From: Phycisphaerae bacterium
GTDB taxonomy: Bacteria > Planctomycetota > Phycisphaerae > Phycisphaerales > Phycisphaeraceae
NCBI GenBank assembly: GCA_030432595.1
Contig: JAUIGU010000001.1
Location: 1-64,000, forward strand
Length of the DNA: 64,000 nucleotides
Direction: 5' to 3'
The notes under the pieces were generated by a model. The model was given only the letters and a program-made list of their open reading frames with translations, did no database searches and was not told the DNA's origin. Below, one piece after another: positions 50,043-58,055 of this stretch (the stretch's first letter is position 1; each line of letters opens with the position of its first letter). The position numbers and the translations under genes were made by a program.

Positions 50043-50550
50043 CCGTGCGGCCTTGGACGCGGGTGAATCGGGACGGATTCCGATTGCACGCCGCCTCCCG
50101 CCGGAACCCCCCGAGTGAGTCCCATCCGAAGCGCGGTGACGGCGGGCTGAAAAGCCGACGCCGGCCGGGGGACTGTTGGATCGTGACGGCGGTCCCGCCC
50201 CGGGATGTTTCGAAGCGAGCCGGGGTGTGTCACCCCGGATTTCCGAATGACGGGAACCGGGCCGACACGGCCCGGCTCGCTCAGAAGCGCACACGGCGTT
50301 CTTTCACAAGTGAATCCGTGGGGCGTTGTCGTCCCCAGAATCGTCCGTGTGTTTTGCACGGATAGCCGGAACCGGGCCGGTTCCGGACCGGGAGCCGCCG
50401 GCTCCCGGCTGAGGCGCGCGGGAGACTTCAACCCCGCGCCGAAACGAGATTCACAGCTCCGCAACCGCTTGCGGGGCTCGGGTACCAAAAAACAATCTGA
50501 GTTTCAGACCACGCGGGCCCCGCAGGCGGATGCGGGGCGATGTAAACCGT

Positions 50551-51756
50551 TCACGCCACCGCGGTGTTGGTGGGGCTGAGCGCCTTGGTGAGTTGGCGGA
50601 GGGCCTGGCGGATGCGTTGTTCGTTTTCGACGAGCGCGAGGCGGACGTAGCCCTCGCCGCGCGGGCCGAACGCGGCGCCGGGGGTCATGGCGACCTCGGC
50701 CTGCTCGACCATGGCGACGCAGAACGCGTCGGTGCTGCCGCCGAAGCGGGCGAGGTGTTCGTCGCTGACCTTGGCCCAGATGAACATGGAGGCGCGGGGG
50801 GATTCGACGTCCCAGCCGAGCTTGCGCAGGCCGGGCACGAGGATGTCGCGCCGGGCGGCGTACTTGAGGTTCTGTTGTTCGATGTGTCGGTCGCCTTCGC
50901 GCATGGCGATGATGGCGGCGATCTGCACGGCCTGGAAGATGCCGTAGTCGTAGTAGCCTTTGATCGTCGAGAGGCCTTCGATCATCTTCGCGTTGCCGCA
51001 GCAGAACCCGATGCGCCAGCCGGCCATGTTGTAGGGCTTGCTGAGCGTGCTGAACTCGCAGCCGAACTCTTTCGCGCCGGGGGCCTGCAGGAACGACGGC
51101 GCCTTGTAGGAATCGAAGCAGGTCTCGCCGTAGGCGAAGTCGTTGATGAGCATGACCTGGTGGCGGCGGGCGACGTCGACGGCCTTGGGGAAGAAGTCTT
51201 CATCGACGGTGAGGGCCGTGGGGTTGTGCGGGTAGCAGAGGATGACGACCTTGGGCTGGGGCGTGAGCGTGTCCAGCACGTGGTCGATGCGGTCCAGGAA
51301 CGCGTCGTCGTTACCGAGCGGCACGGACACGGTGGACGCACCGGCGAGCACCACCGCGGTGGTGTGGATCTGAAAGGCCGGGTCGGCGACGACGGCGATG
51401 TCGCCCGGCCCCAGCAGCGCGAGCATGAGGTGGGAGAAGCCCTCTTTGGAGCCGATGGTCGCGATGACCTCGTGGTCGGGGTCGAGCTGCACGCCCCACT
51501 TGCGTTCGTACTTGCGGGCCATGTCGCGGCGGAGGTTGTAGACGCCCTTGGAGACGGAGTAGCGCGAGTTGCGCGGATCGACCACGGCCTCGCGCAGCTT
51601 CTCGACCACCGGGTCGGGCGGCGCGTCGGAGGGGTTGCCCATGTTGAGGTCGATGACGTCGGCGCCGGCCTTGCGGGCGTCGTAGATCATCTGCTTGAGC
51701 CGACCCAGGACGTAGGGCGGGAGGCGTTCGATGCGGGTGGAGAGGTGGATGTCCAT
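50551..51756 (-). CDS. alaC: AlaC-type alanine aminotransferase
   Basis: A 401-residue class I PLP aminotransferase. Its motifs follow E. coli AlaC closely: RIERLPPYVLG at the start, LNMGNPSDAPP, ATIGSKEGFSHLMLALL, CYPHNPTA, NDFAYGETCFD and the PLP Lys in STLSKPYNMAGWRIGF, then KASMFIWAK-like and VRLALVENEQRIRQA. It should interconvert pyruvate/glutamate and alanine/2-oxoglutarate in the cytosol. ATG 51756 is the family start; upstream codons lie in a repeat. No operon partner is evident. Confidence 0.85.
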   Translation of the reverse strand: MDIHLSTRIERLPPYVLGRLKQMIYDARKAGADVIDLNMGNPSDAPPDPVVEKLREAVVDPRNSRYSVSKGVYNLRRDMARKYERKWGVQLDPDHEVIATIGSKEGFSHLMLALLGPGDIAVVADPAFQIHTTAVVLAGASTVSVPLGNDDAFLDRIDHVLDTLTPQPKVVILCYPHNPTALTVDEDFFPKAVDVARRHQVMLINDFAYGETCFDSYKAPSFLQAPGAKEFGCEFSTLSKPYNMAGWRIGFCCGNAKMIEGLSTIKGYYDYGIFQAVQIAAIIAMREGDRHIEQQNLKYAARRDILVPGLRKLGWDVESPRASMFIWAKVSDEHLARFGGSTDAFCVAMVEQAEVAMTPGAAFGPRGEGYVRLALVENEQRIRQALRQLTKALSPTNTAVA

Positions 51757-51894
51757 TTGGCGATCTGGTGATTTCGCGATTTGGCGATTTGTTTCTTTGA
51801 GTTCGTCTCTCAACGTGAGTGCGACGAAGGCCTCGTCTACATCACATCATCGGCGAGTCGGCGTCAATCGCCAAATCGCCAGATCGCCAAATCA
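51755..51894. repeat. GATTTGGC-type inverted repeat element
   Basis: Left arm 51755-51790 (repeats of GCGATTTG/GGCGATCTGG) and right arm 51866-51894 (CGCCAAATCGCCAGATCG) are inverted copies, themselves made of 8-base near-repeats. The element fills the gap between alaC and the PPIase gene and overlaps the stop codon of the latter. Confidence 0.75.
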
Positions 51895-52941
51895 CTCCCG
51901 TGTGTCCCACTGCCGCTTCAGTTCGGGGTTCAGCACCAGCACCTCGGCCTCGTCCAGCAGCGCCCGGGCCTGCTGCTCCATGAGCAGGCGTTCGTTCTGC
52001 CGGCGGACGCTTTGGGCAAGCTCGTCCCGGGCCGTTTCATAAGACACGTCCTGCGGCGGGAGGGCTTCCTCGAGCTTGAGCACGGCGTACCCGCCGTCCA
52101 GCGCGAGGATCGGGCTCAGGCCCGCGTCGTGATCCGGGTCGAGTCTGGGCAGGGCGTTGCGGACGGCCTGGGGGTAGGTCGCGTCCTCCGGACTGATCGG
52201 CGCGAGCAGGCCGCCCTGGGCTCGGCTTTCGTCGGTCGAGTGCGTCGCGGCCAGGTCGCTGAACGATTCGCCGGCCAAAGCGCGGGCGCGGAGGCGTTGG
52301 GCGGTGGCGGCGTCATCGGCGGTGATCAGACGCACGCGGTACCGCGGGCCGTAACGCAGTTGGTACGCCTTGCGGATTTGCAGCTCGGCGACCGTGACGT
52401 CGGCGGCGACGAGCTTGCGGAGCATGGCGTTGCGGCGGAGCAGGCGGTCGAAGCGTTCGTCGCCCAGGCCGCGCCGGTCGCGGAGTTGGCGGAGCAGGCG
52501 AGCGGCCTCGTCGGCGTCGTCGGAGAGCGCAGCGCTGAGGGCCGAGAGTTCTTCGGCGATTTCGCCGGCGCTGAGGTTGAGGTCGCGTTGATGGAGTTCG
52601 CGGCGGAGCAGCACGTCGAGCGCGACTTCTTCGAGCACCGTCGAGCCGGCCGCCTCGATCAGCGCGGGCAACACGGTGTCTTCGCGGATGGGTTGGCCGG
52701 CCACGTACGCGACGATGGGGCTCAGCGAGGTGGGCGGCGCCTTGCCGTTGTTGTGAACACCTGCTCCGAGCGTGTCGTTGACGGGAAAGGACGACGAGGG
52801 CGCCTCACACGCCGGCAGACCGGCCCACGTCGTCAAAATCAGGAAGGCGGCGAACCCCCGATGCCGCACGGTGCGGCCCACACGCGTGGCCAGCGGCGAT
52901 TCGGTTCGGGCGGGGGGCGGTGATACGATGGCGCGTCGCAT
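51892..52941 (-). CDS. Parvulin-type peptidyl-prolyl isomerase lipoprotein
   Basis: A 349-residue protein. A lipoprotein-like signal (FAAFLILTTWAGLPAC, residue about 45 lipidated) is followed by a SurA/PrsA-like N-terminal helical chaperone region (VLEEVALDVLLRRELHQRDL) and a parvulin domain: YRVRLITADD, LAGESFSDLAATHSTDESRAQGGLLAPISP and LDGGYAVLKLEE. Such proteins fold exported substrates at the envelope. TAGCTT lies 6 bases before the ATG with no ribosome site (leaderless-like). The large set of exported beta-rich proteins in this genome would be plausible clients. Confidence 0.8.
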   Translation of the reverse strand: MRRAIVSPPPARTESPLATRVGRTVRHRGFAAFLILTTWAGLPACEAPSSSFPVNDTLGAGVHNNGKAPPTSLSPIVAYVAGQPIREDTVLPALIEAAGSTVLEEVALDVLLRRELHQRDLNLSAGEIAEELSALSAALSDDADEAARLLRQLRDRRGLGDERFDRLLRRNAMLRKLVAADVTVAELQIRKAYQLRYGPRYRVRLITADDAATAQRLRARALAGESFSDLAATHSTDESRAQGGLLAPISPEDATYPQAVRNALPRLDPDHDAGLSPILALDGGYAVLKLEEALPPQDVSYETARDELAQSVRRQNERLLMEQQARALLDEAEVLVLNPELKRQWDTRE

Positions 52942-53024
52942 CGCGGCAAGCTACGCGATCCGCCCCGCGGCTTCACCCCGCCTTGCTCCGTTTGGCCCCG
53001 CCCTTCCCCCGCCCGGCCCATCGC

Positions 53025-54161
53025 ATGCCCGAGTTGCCCGAGACGCCCGACTCGCACGAGACCGCCGACTTCCCGGCGATGTCGGGCGACGAGCCGGCGG
53101 AGCAAGCCACCGAATCCACCGACGCTGACGAGGACACGGACGAAGCGACCGCCGATGAGGACGCGTTGTCGGAAGCGGTGGGCGATGTCGAAGAGGTCGC
53201 GGCCGAGGAGCGGGAGAAGTCCAAGCCCAAAGCGATCCTCTGCCCGTACTGCGGGCACATGCAGGGGCAACGGAACCAGCGAAACACCTGCGACCAGTGC
53301 GGCGGTTTGTTCGAGCCGCTGTCGCGGAAGGCGACGCAGATCGCAATGGGGCCGTGGTACCTGCGGGACCAGCGTCACCCGTTCCGGCCGGGGTGTTCGT
53401 TTGATGTCATTCTCCGGCTGGTCGAACAGAACAAGATCAGCGCGACGACGGTGATCCGCGGGCCGACGACGCGGCAGTTCTGGTCGATCGCGCGGAACGT
53501 GCCGGGGCTGGCGCACCGGCTGGGGTATTGCCATTCGTGCCGGGGGCACATCGACAAGGGGCTGGACAAGTGCCCGCTGTGCGACGCCGAGTTCAAGACG
53601 CCGCCGCACCGCAACGAGTTGGGCCTGCTCTACCCCAACGGCAAGGCGGCCGAGGCCGCACAGCGCTCGCTGGACCGGCAGCTCGCGCTGGTGCGCGGCG
53701 ACGACCTGGTGGGCTTCGACCAAAACGGCGACCCGGTGGACCACCACCCCGAGCCGGCGCAACCCCCGGCCGACCCCGCGCCGGCCGACACCGCCGCCGA
53801 GTCACAGAAGTCCGGCGCAGACGTTGACTCGGGCGCGTTGTTGGATGACGTGCTGGGGATTCAGACGACGGCGCGTCCGCGCACCTCGGAACCCGAAGCG
53901 CCGCGGTCGACCCCGCCCCCGCCGCCCGAGCCGCCGCAGGCCAGCACATCGCCCACAACGAGTTCCGTGCCGGACGCCCCCCCACTGCCGGCGCCGCAGC
54001 CCGCGCCCGAACCCGTCGCCCCGCTGCGGGCGCCGCACCCCAACGATCTGCCGGCCGTCCAGCCCGCCAAGCCGCTGGTCGTGTGGCTGCTGATCGCGTT
54101 GAACGTGATGGTGGCGTTGGCGATCGTGCTGTACTTCGTGCTGCGGAATGCGGGTGAATAA
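53025..54161 (+). CDS. Zinc-ribbon, tail-anchored membrane protein
   Basis: A 378-residue protein. An acidic N-terminal stretch (residues 1-65) precedes a zinc ribbon (CPYCGHMQGQRNQRNTCDQC), a GYF-like segment (MGPWYLRDQRHPFRPGCSFDVILRLVEQNKI), a second Cys-rich ribbon (CHSCRGHIDKGLDKCPLC), then a Pro/Ala-rich linker and one C-terminal transmembrane helix (VVWLLIALNVMVALAIVLYFVL). No enzyme motif is visible; it looks like an adaptor anchored to the membrane. Divergent from the PPIase gene; the frame from 52920 overlaps that gene and is not used. Confidence 0.65.
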   Translation: MPELPETPDSHETADFPAMSGDEPAEQATESTDADEDTDEATADEDALSEAVGDVEEVAAEEREKSKPKAILCPYCGHMQGQRNQRNTCDQCGGLFEPLSRKATQIAMGPWYLRDQRHPFRPGCSFDVILRLVEQNKISATTVIRGPTTRQFWSIARNVPGLAHRLGYCHSCRGHIDKGLDKCPLCDAEFKTPPHRNELGLLYPNGKAAEAAQRSLDRQLALVRGDDLVGFDQNGDPVDHHPEPAQPPADPAPADTAAESQKSGADVDSGALLDDVLGIQTTARPRTSEPEAPRSTPPPPPEPPQASTSPTTSSVPDAPPLPAPQPAPEPVAPLRAPHPNDLPAVQPAKPLVVWLLIALNVMVALAIVLYFVLRNAGE

Positions 54162-54224
54162 TGCTGGCATACTAAAACACCAAAGGTCGAAACTGTCGTT
54201 TCAACCGCCCTACACTGCGGGCCC

Positions 54225-55436
54225 ATGCCGCGCCTCTACCTCGACAACGCCGCGACGAGTTTCCCCAAGCCGCCCGCGGTGCTGGACGCGATGACGCGTT
54301 ACGCGACGGAGTTGGGCGCGTCGCCGGGGCGCGGCGGGTACGCCGAGGCGCGCGAGGCGGCGGAGCTCATGCAGCGGTGCCGGGAGCGGATCAACACGCT
54401 GATCGGCGGGGCGTCGCCGGACAACGTCGTCTTCACGCTCAACACGTCTGACGCGCTGAACCTCGCGATCCGCGGCGTCGTGCTCAAGCACCCGGGCAAG
54501 CGGCGGCACGTGATCACGACCGACCTGGACCACAACTCGGTGCTGCGGCCGTTCAACACACTGTGTGACGCCGACGCGACCATCACGCAGACGCGCGTGC
54601 CTTGTGACCCCGAGACCGGCCTGGTCGATCCGGAGGACATCGCCCGCGCGATCACGCCGGACACTGTGCTCGTCGCCGTGGTGCACGGCAGCAACGTCAC
54701 GGGAACGGTTCAACCGGTGCGGCAGATCGGTCGGGTGTGCCGGGAGCACGCGGTGCCTTTCCTGGTCGACGCGGCGCAGACGGTCGGGCATCTTCCGTTG
54801 GACGTGGACGCGGACCACATCGACCTGCTCGCCGCGCCGGGGCACAAGGGGCTGCTCGGGCCGTTGGGCACGGGCTTTCTCTATATCCGGCCGGGGCTCG
54901 AGCGGCACATGGTCACCGTGCGCGAGGGCGGGACCGGGTCGATCTCCGAACACGACACGCAGCCGGACTTCATGCCCGACCGGTTCGAGCCCGGCTCACA
55001 CAACGCGATCGGGCTCATCGGCCTCAGCGAAGGTGTGCAATACATCCTCGATCGCGGCATCGAAGAACTGTGGAAACACGAGCAACAACTGATTGCCACG
55101 ATGCTCGAAGGCTTGTCGCCGATCGACGGTTTGCGGTTGCTGGGCCCGCCGGGCGTCGCGGATCGGTGCGGGGTGTTCTCGGTGCGTCTACCGGGGTTTG
55201 CCGAGCCGGAGCACGGCCCGCAACAACTGTCGGATGCGCTCGAGCGTGAGTTCGGCATCCTCACGCGGTCGGGCATCCACTGTGCGCCGCACGCCCACCG
55301 GACGATGCGCACGCACCTGGACGGCGGGGCGACGCGGATGTCGTTGGGGCCGTTCGTTTCGTTGCAGGATGTGAAGTACGCGACGGACGCGCTGGCGCAC
55401 CTGGCAGAACAAAGCGCGGTCGGTGCGGCACGCTGA
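54225..55436 (+). CDS. Class V aminotransferase, cysteine desulfurase-like (class II)
   Basis: A 403-residue PLP enzyme related to CsdA/SufS: LYLDNAATSFPKP at the start, TLNTSDALNLAI, the PLP Lys in APGHKGLLGPLGTG (near residue 207), and a Cys in RSGIHCAPHAHRT (near 352) at the position of the SufS catalytic Cys. It thus has the residues for sulfur mobilisation, but members of this subgroup may act on other amino acids. TACACT ends 8 bases before the ATG, leaderless-like. This is the second desulfurase-like gene in the window; its class differs from the IscS type at 45377. Confidence 0.8.
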   Translation: MPRLYLDNAATSFPKPPAVLDAMTRYATELGASPGRGGYAEAREAAELMQRCRERINTLIGGASPDNVVFTLNTSDALNLAIRGVVLKHPGKRRHVITTDLDHNSVLRPFNTLCDADATITQTRVPCDPETGLVDPEDIARAITPDTVLVAVVHGSNVTGTVQPVRQIGRVCREHAVPFLVDAAQTVGHLPLDVDADHIDLLAAPGHKGLLGPLGTGFLYIRPGLERHMVTVREGGTGSISEHDTQPDFMPDRFEPGSHNAIGLIGLSEGVQYILDRGIEELWKHEQQLIATMLEGLSPIDGLRLLGPPGVADRCGVFSVRLPGFAEPEHGPQQLSDALEREFGILTRSGIHCAPHAHRTMRTHLDGGATRMSLGPFVSLQDVKYATDALAHLAEQSAVGAAR

Positions 55437-55461
55437 CGTTCCGTGATTTGGTCTGTTGCCG

Positions 55462-55655
55462 GGTGCCACGGTCGCTAGAGCACATTGCAAGATGAATGCC
55501 TCTTAGCTGCGACGCTCCGCGTCGCTGTTTCGTCGTTCATCACTGGTGACACCTGCGACGCGGTGCGTCGCAGCTAAGGCACAGGAAGGATGCAAATTGC
55601 TTTAGCGACCGTGCTGTTCATCGTGGTCCGCACGGACGCGAGCGTCCGTGGCACC
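55462..55655. repeat. Inverted GGTGCC REP pair, one copy split by a small element
   Basis: The left copy (GGTGCC, CACGGTCGC) starts at 55462 and its second stem strand GCGACCGTG is at 55605-55613, 130 bases away. The right copy, minus strand 55631-55655, has an intact stem CACGGACGC-TC-GCGTCCGTG. The interrupting segment is listed separately. Confidence 0.75.
55478..55602. mobile_element. MITE-like 125-bp element with TA flanks
   Basis: Both ends are flanked by TA (55476-55477 and 55603-55604). The ends are imperfect inverted repeats of about 45 bases (GAGCACATTGCA... and ...TGCAAATTGCTT) that include CTTAGCTGCGACGC hairpins. It has no coding capacity. Removing it with one TA restores the perfect hairpin CGCTAGCG of the host REP. 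Confidence 0.65.
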
Positions 55656-55677
55656 CCCCGCGTGTAAGCCGTTGTTT

Positions 55678-56919
55678 CTAAGGCCCGCTCGTCGTATTGG
55701 TCTCCGCCGTCATGCGCACGAGGGCTTCGTGGACTTGCTGGTTGGTCAGCGCCAGCACGCCGACGCGTTCGGGGCGGGCGATGTTGAGGCCGAGCACGTT
55801 GCCGTCGAGCGACACGACCGGGCCGCCGCAGGACGACGGGGCGATCCGCGCGTCGTGCTGGAACGCGTCGGGGAAGCCGGAGCGTCGCCGGCTGAGCGGG
55901 CCCGACGCCTCGTTCATCCGGCCGGAACGGTTGTCGGGTCGGTCCGGGCCGACGCCCAGGACGATCTTGAGTTCGAGTTGGGTTTCGGGTTGGTCGGTCT
56001 GCGCGGCGCCGCCTCGGCGGATGGTGACGGCGACGGCGTCGCCGGCGAGTTTGTCGGACAGGGCTTCGACCACTTCGAGCGGCGTGGGCGTGGGTGTGCC
56101 GTCCACGGAGACCAGCACGTCGCCGGTGCGCAGCCCCGCCAGCGCCGCGCCCGACTCGGGCTGAACGAAACGCACCAAAGGACGCACCGACCCGGACGCG
56201 AAGAACACGCCCATTCTCGCGCGGGACTTGATCGGCCGCGGCGCGGCGCTGACCACGCCGACCGCCAACACCCCGCCGGTCCTTCGTTGCAGCGCGGTGC
56301 CGAAGCCGGGAACCACGGCCCACGGCCCCGGCGACATCGACACCACCGGCCGGACGCGGGCCAGCTCCAATGACGTGTCGTCGGGCGCTGGTTCGTCGGA
56401 CGCCGCGGCGGCGTGCCACGTGACGCCCCAATGCACATACGGCCACGGCTCGAGCGGCGCGGCGGCTTTCAAAAGCGCCAAATCCGTTTCGCGGTCCACG
56501 CCCACAACCAACGTCGGCCAGCGCGTGCCGTCCTGCCGGACGCAGAGCACGCCGCCGGGCGGTTGCGTGATTTGAGTTTGATCTTCGGCCGGTCGGACGG
56601 ACGCCGCGCCACGGAAGACCTCGCTGGCTTTGGTGACCACCCAGCCGTCGGGCGACACGACGCAGCCCAGCGCGGCGCGCTCGCCGGCGACGCGCACCTC
56701 GACGACGGCGGGCGTGATGGTCTTGACTGCGGGAACGAAGGCCGCGCGGAACGTGTCGCCTTCTTTGGCGTGAGTCCGGGGCAGGTATGACTCGGCGTAC
56801 ACGGGTGACGTGAGAAACAGCGCGAGCAACAACAACGAAGGCAGGGTGATCGTCGGGCGGCGCGCGGGCCGTTGGCCCGCGGCTGACCAGCACGGGTTTT
56901 GGTGGAGGTTACGAGTCAT
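55678..56919 (-). CDS. Catalytically dead HtrA-like protein with PDZ inside the protease fold
   Basis: A 413-residue exported protein. The N-terminal half is trypsin-like (VVEVRVAGERAALGCVVSPDGWVVTKASEVF) but where HtrA proteins have the catalytic His it has TKASEV. The Asp motif (DRETDLALLK) is present. A PDZ domain (about 220-310, RFVQPESGAALAGLRTGDVLVSVDG) follows, and only then comes the Ser-motif region, which reads SSCGGPVVSLDG: Cys replaces the Ser. The start overlaps the end of the HtrA-type gene by 11 bases (same operon), so it may regulate or help that protease. Confidence 0.75.
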   Translation of the reverse strand: MTRNLHQNPCWSAAGQRPARRPTITLPSLLLLALFLTSPVYAESYLPRTHAKEGDTFRAAFVPAVKTITPAVVEVRVAGERAALGCVVSPDGWVVTKASEVFRGAASVRPAEDQTQITQPPGGVLCVRQDGTRWPTLVVGVDRETDLALLKAAAPLEPWPYVHWGVTWHAAAASDEPAPDDTSLELARVRPVVSMSPGPWAVVPGFGTALQRRTGGVLAVGVVSAAPRPIKSRARMGVFFASGSVRPLVRFVQPESGAALAGLRTGDVLVSVDGTPTPTPLEVVEALSDKLAGDAVAVTIRRGGAAQTDQPETQLELKIVLGVGPDRPDNRSGRMNEASGPLSRRRSGFPDAFQHDARIAPSSCGGPVVSLDGNVLGLNIARPERVGVLALTNQQVHEALVRMTAETNTTSGP

Positions 56920-57940
56920 CCTGGTTTTCGTCGGGCGCGGTCCAGCGGATCGGGCGGGCGTCGAGGGTGACGGTGAGGTCCATGTCCTGCCCGCGTCGGC
57001 GGACGCGCAGCGACACCGCGTCGCCGTCGCGGCGCGGGGCGAGGAAGCTGTCCAGCGGCCGGCCTGGACCGAGCGTCTCGCCGTTGAAGGCGACGATGAT
57101 GTCGCCGCGCGTCAGGCCCGCGGCAGCGGCGGGCGAGTCGGGTTCGACGGCCCCGACGCGGAAGCCGGTGAGGGTGTCGCGGCCGACCGCGCCCAGCCGC
57201 GCCGCGGCGCGGCCGCCGCGGGCGAGCGCCGACCACTGCGCGGCGTAGCGCGCGACGGGGACGTGGAAGTTGACGCTGGGCGACGAGCCGATGCGGGTGT
57301 GGATGCCGATGACGCGCCCGTCGAGGTCGAGCAGGGGCCCGCCGGAGTCGCCGGCGATGAGGGCGGCGTCGGTGCGGAGGTCGCCGCCGAAGCCGTCCTG
57401 GCCTTCGACGCCGCCGATGTCGACGCCGGTGACGCGTCCGACGCGCACGACGACCGGGCGGTCGGCGTCGTATCCGCCAGGGTGCCCGAGGGCGACGACG
57501 AAGTCGCCGGGTTGAGGGCCGCGCGGTTCATTCTCGGCTTCGGAGTGGTTCTGGTGCGACGCGACGGGGGCGTGCGGCCAGGGCCCGGGGCCGACCATCT
57601 GGAGCATTCCGCAGTCGGTCTTGCCTTCGAGGCCGAGCGTCTCGGCAGCGGCGACGGAGCCGTCGGCGAAGTGGACGGCGGCGCGCTGGCCGGGCGCGCC
57701 GGTGACGTGGGCGACCGAGAGCACGAGGCCGTCGGCGCTGACGATGACGCCGCTGCCGGTGCCGTCGCCGATCTGGATGGCGACGGTGGCGGGCGCCACT
57801 TTTTCGACGACGGCCTGGATGCGTTGTTCGATTTCGCGGAGGGCTTGGAGCGAAAGCTTTTCGTCTTCCGCGGACACGGACGGCACGGTGGCGATCCAGG
57901 TCAGCACGAAAAGACCAACGCGATGACGGAGCTTCCTCAC
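56909..57940 (-). CDS. HtrA/DegP-type serine protease with PDZ domain
   Basis: A 343-residue envelope protease. The signal peptide (RKLRHRVGLFVLTWIATVPSVSA) precedes a trypsin-like domain with complete triad: His in LVLSVAHVTG, Asp in GKTDCGMLQM and Ser in AGDSGGPLLDL. One PDZ domain follows (FRVGAVEPDSPAAAAGLTRGDIIVAFNG). It should degrade or refold misfolded exported proteins. GTG 57940 is chosen because TATGAT lies exactly 6 bases upstream and the signal peptide starts there; TTG 58018 is the longer alternative. The pseudo-protease gene overlaps its end. Confidence 0.8.
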   Translation of the reverse strand: MRKLRHRVGLFVLTWIATVPSVSAEDEKLSLQALREIEQRIQAVVEKVAPATVAIQIGDGTGSGVIVSADGLVLSVAHVTGAPGQRAAVHFADGSVAAAETLGLEGKTDCGMLQMVGPGPWPHAPVASHQNHSEAENEPRGPQPGDFVVALGHPGGYDADRPVVVRVGRVTGVDIGGVEGQDGFGGDLRTDAALIAGDSGGPLLDLDGRVIGIHTRIGSSPSVNFHVPVARYAAQWSALARGGRAAARLGAVGRDTLTGFRVGAVEPDSPAAAAGLTRGDIIVAFNGETLGPGRPLDSFLAPRRDGDAVSLRVRRRGQDMDLTVTLDARPIRWTAPDENQDDS

Positions 57941-58055
57941 AGCCCGATCATAAATGAACGAACGGGAAGCGGTCGGCGCGGCCGGGATTGGTTTCTTTTC
58001 AGTGGCGCCGCCAAGCAAGCCTTCATATGGACGATGGGCGGAACGGCATGGCGGC

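Larger units (their letters stand above)
49567..50550. other. Gene-free, palindrome-rich interval
   Basis: No convincing gene is seen in these 984 bases. They hold a GGTGCC REP hairpin (49594-49623), an inverted REP pair of another family (49765-49885), the second copy of the 134-base dispersed repeat (49910-50042) and, at 50210-50420, several short GC-rich palindromes such as GGAACCGGGCCGGTTCC. Open frames present lack codon bias and ribosome sites. Confidence 0.75.

Noticed and set aside
50033-50579. Frames of 106-151 residues in the palindrome-rich patch
   Set aside because: Composition follows the palindromes, frames overlap each other, and no motif or ribosome site is present.
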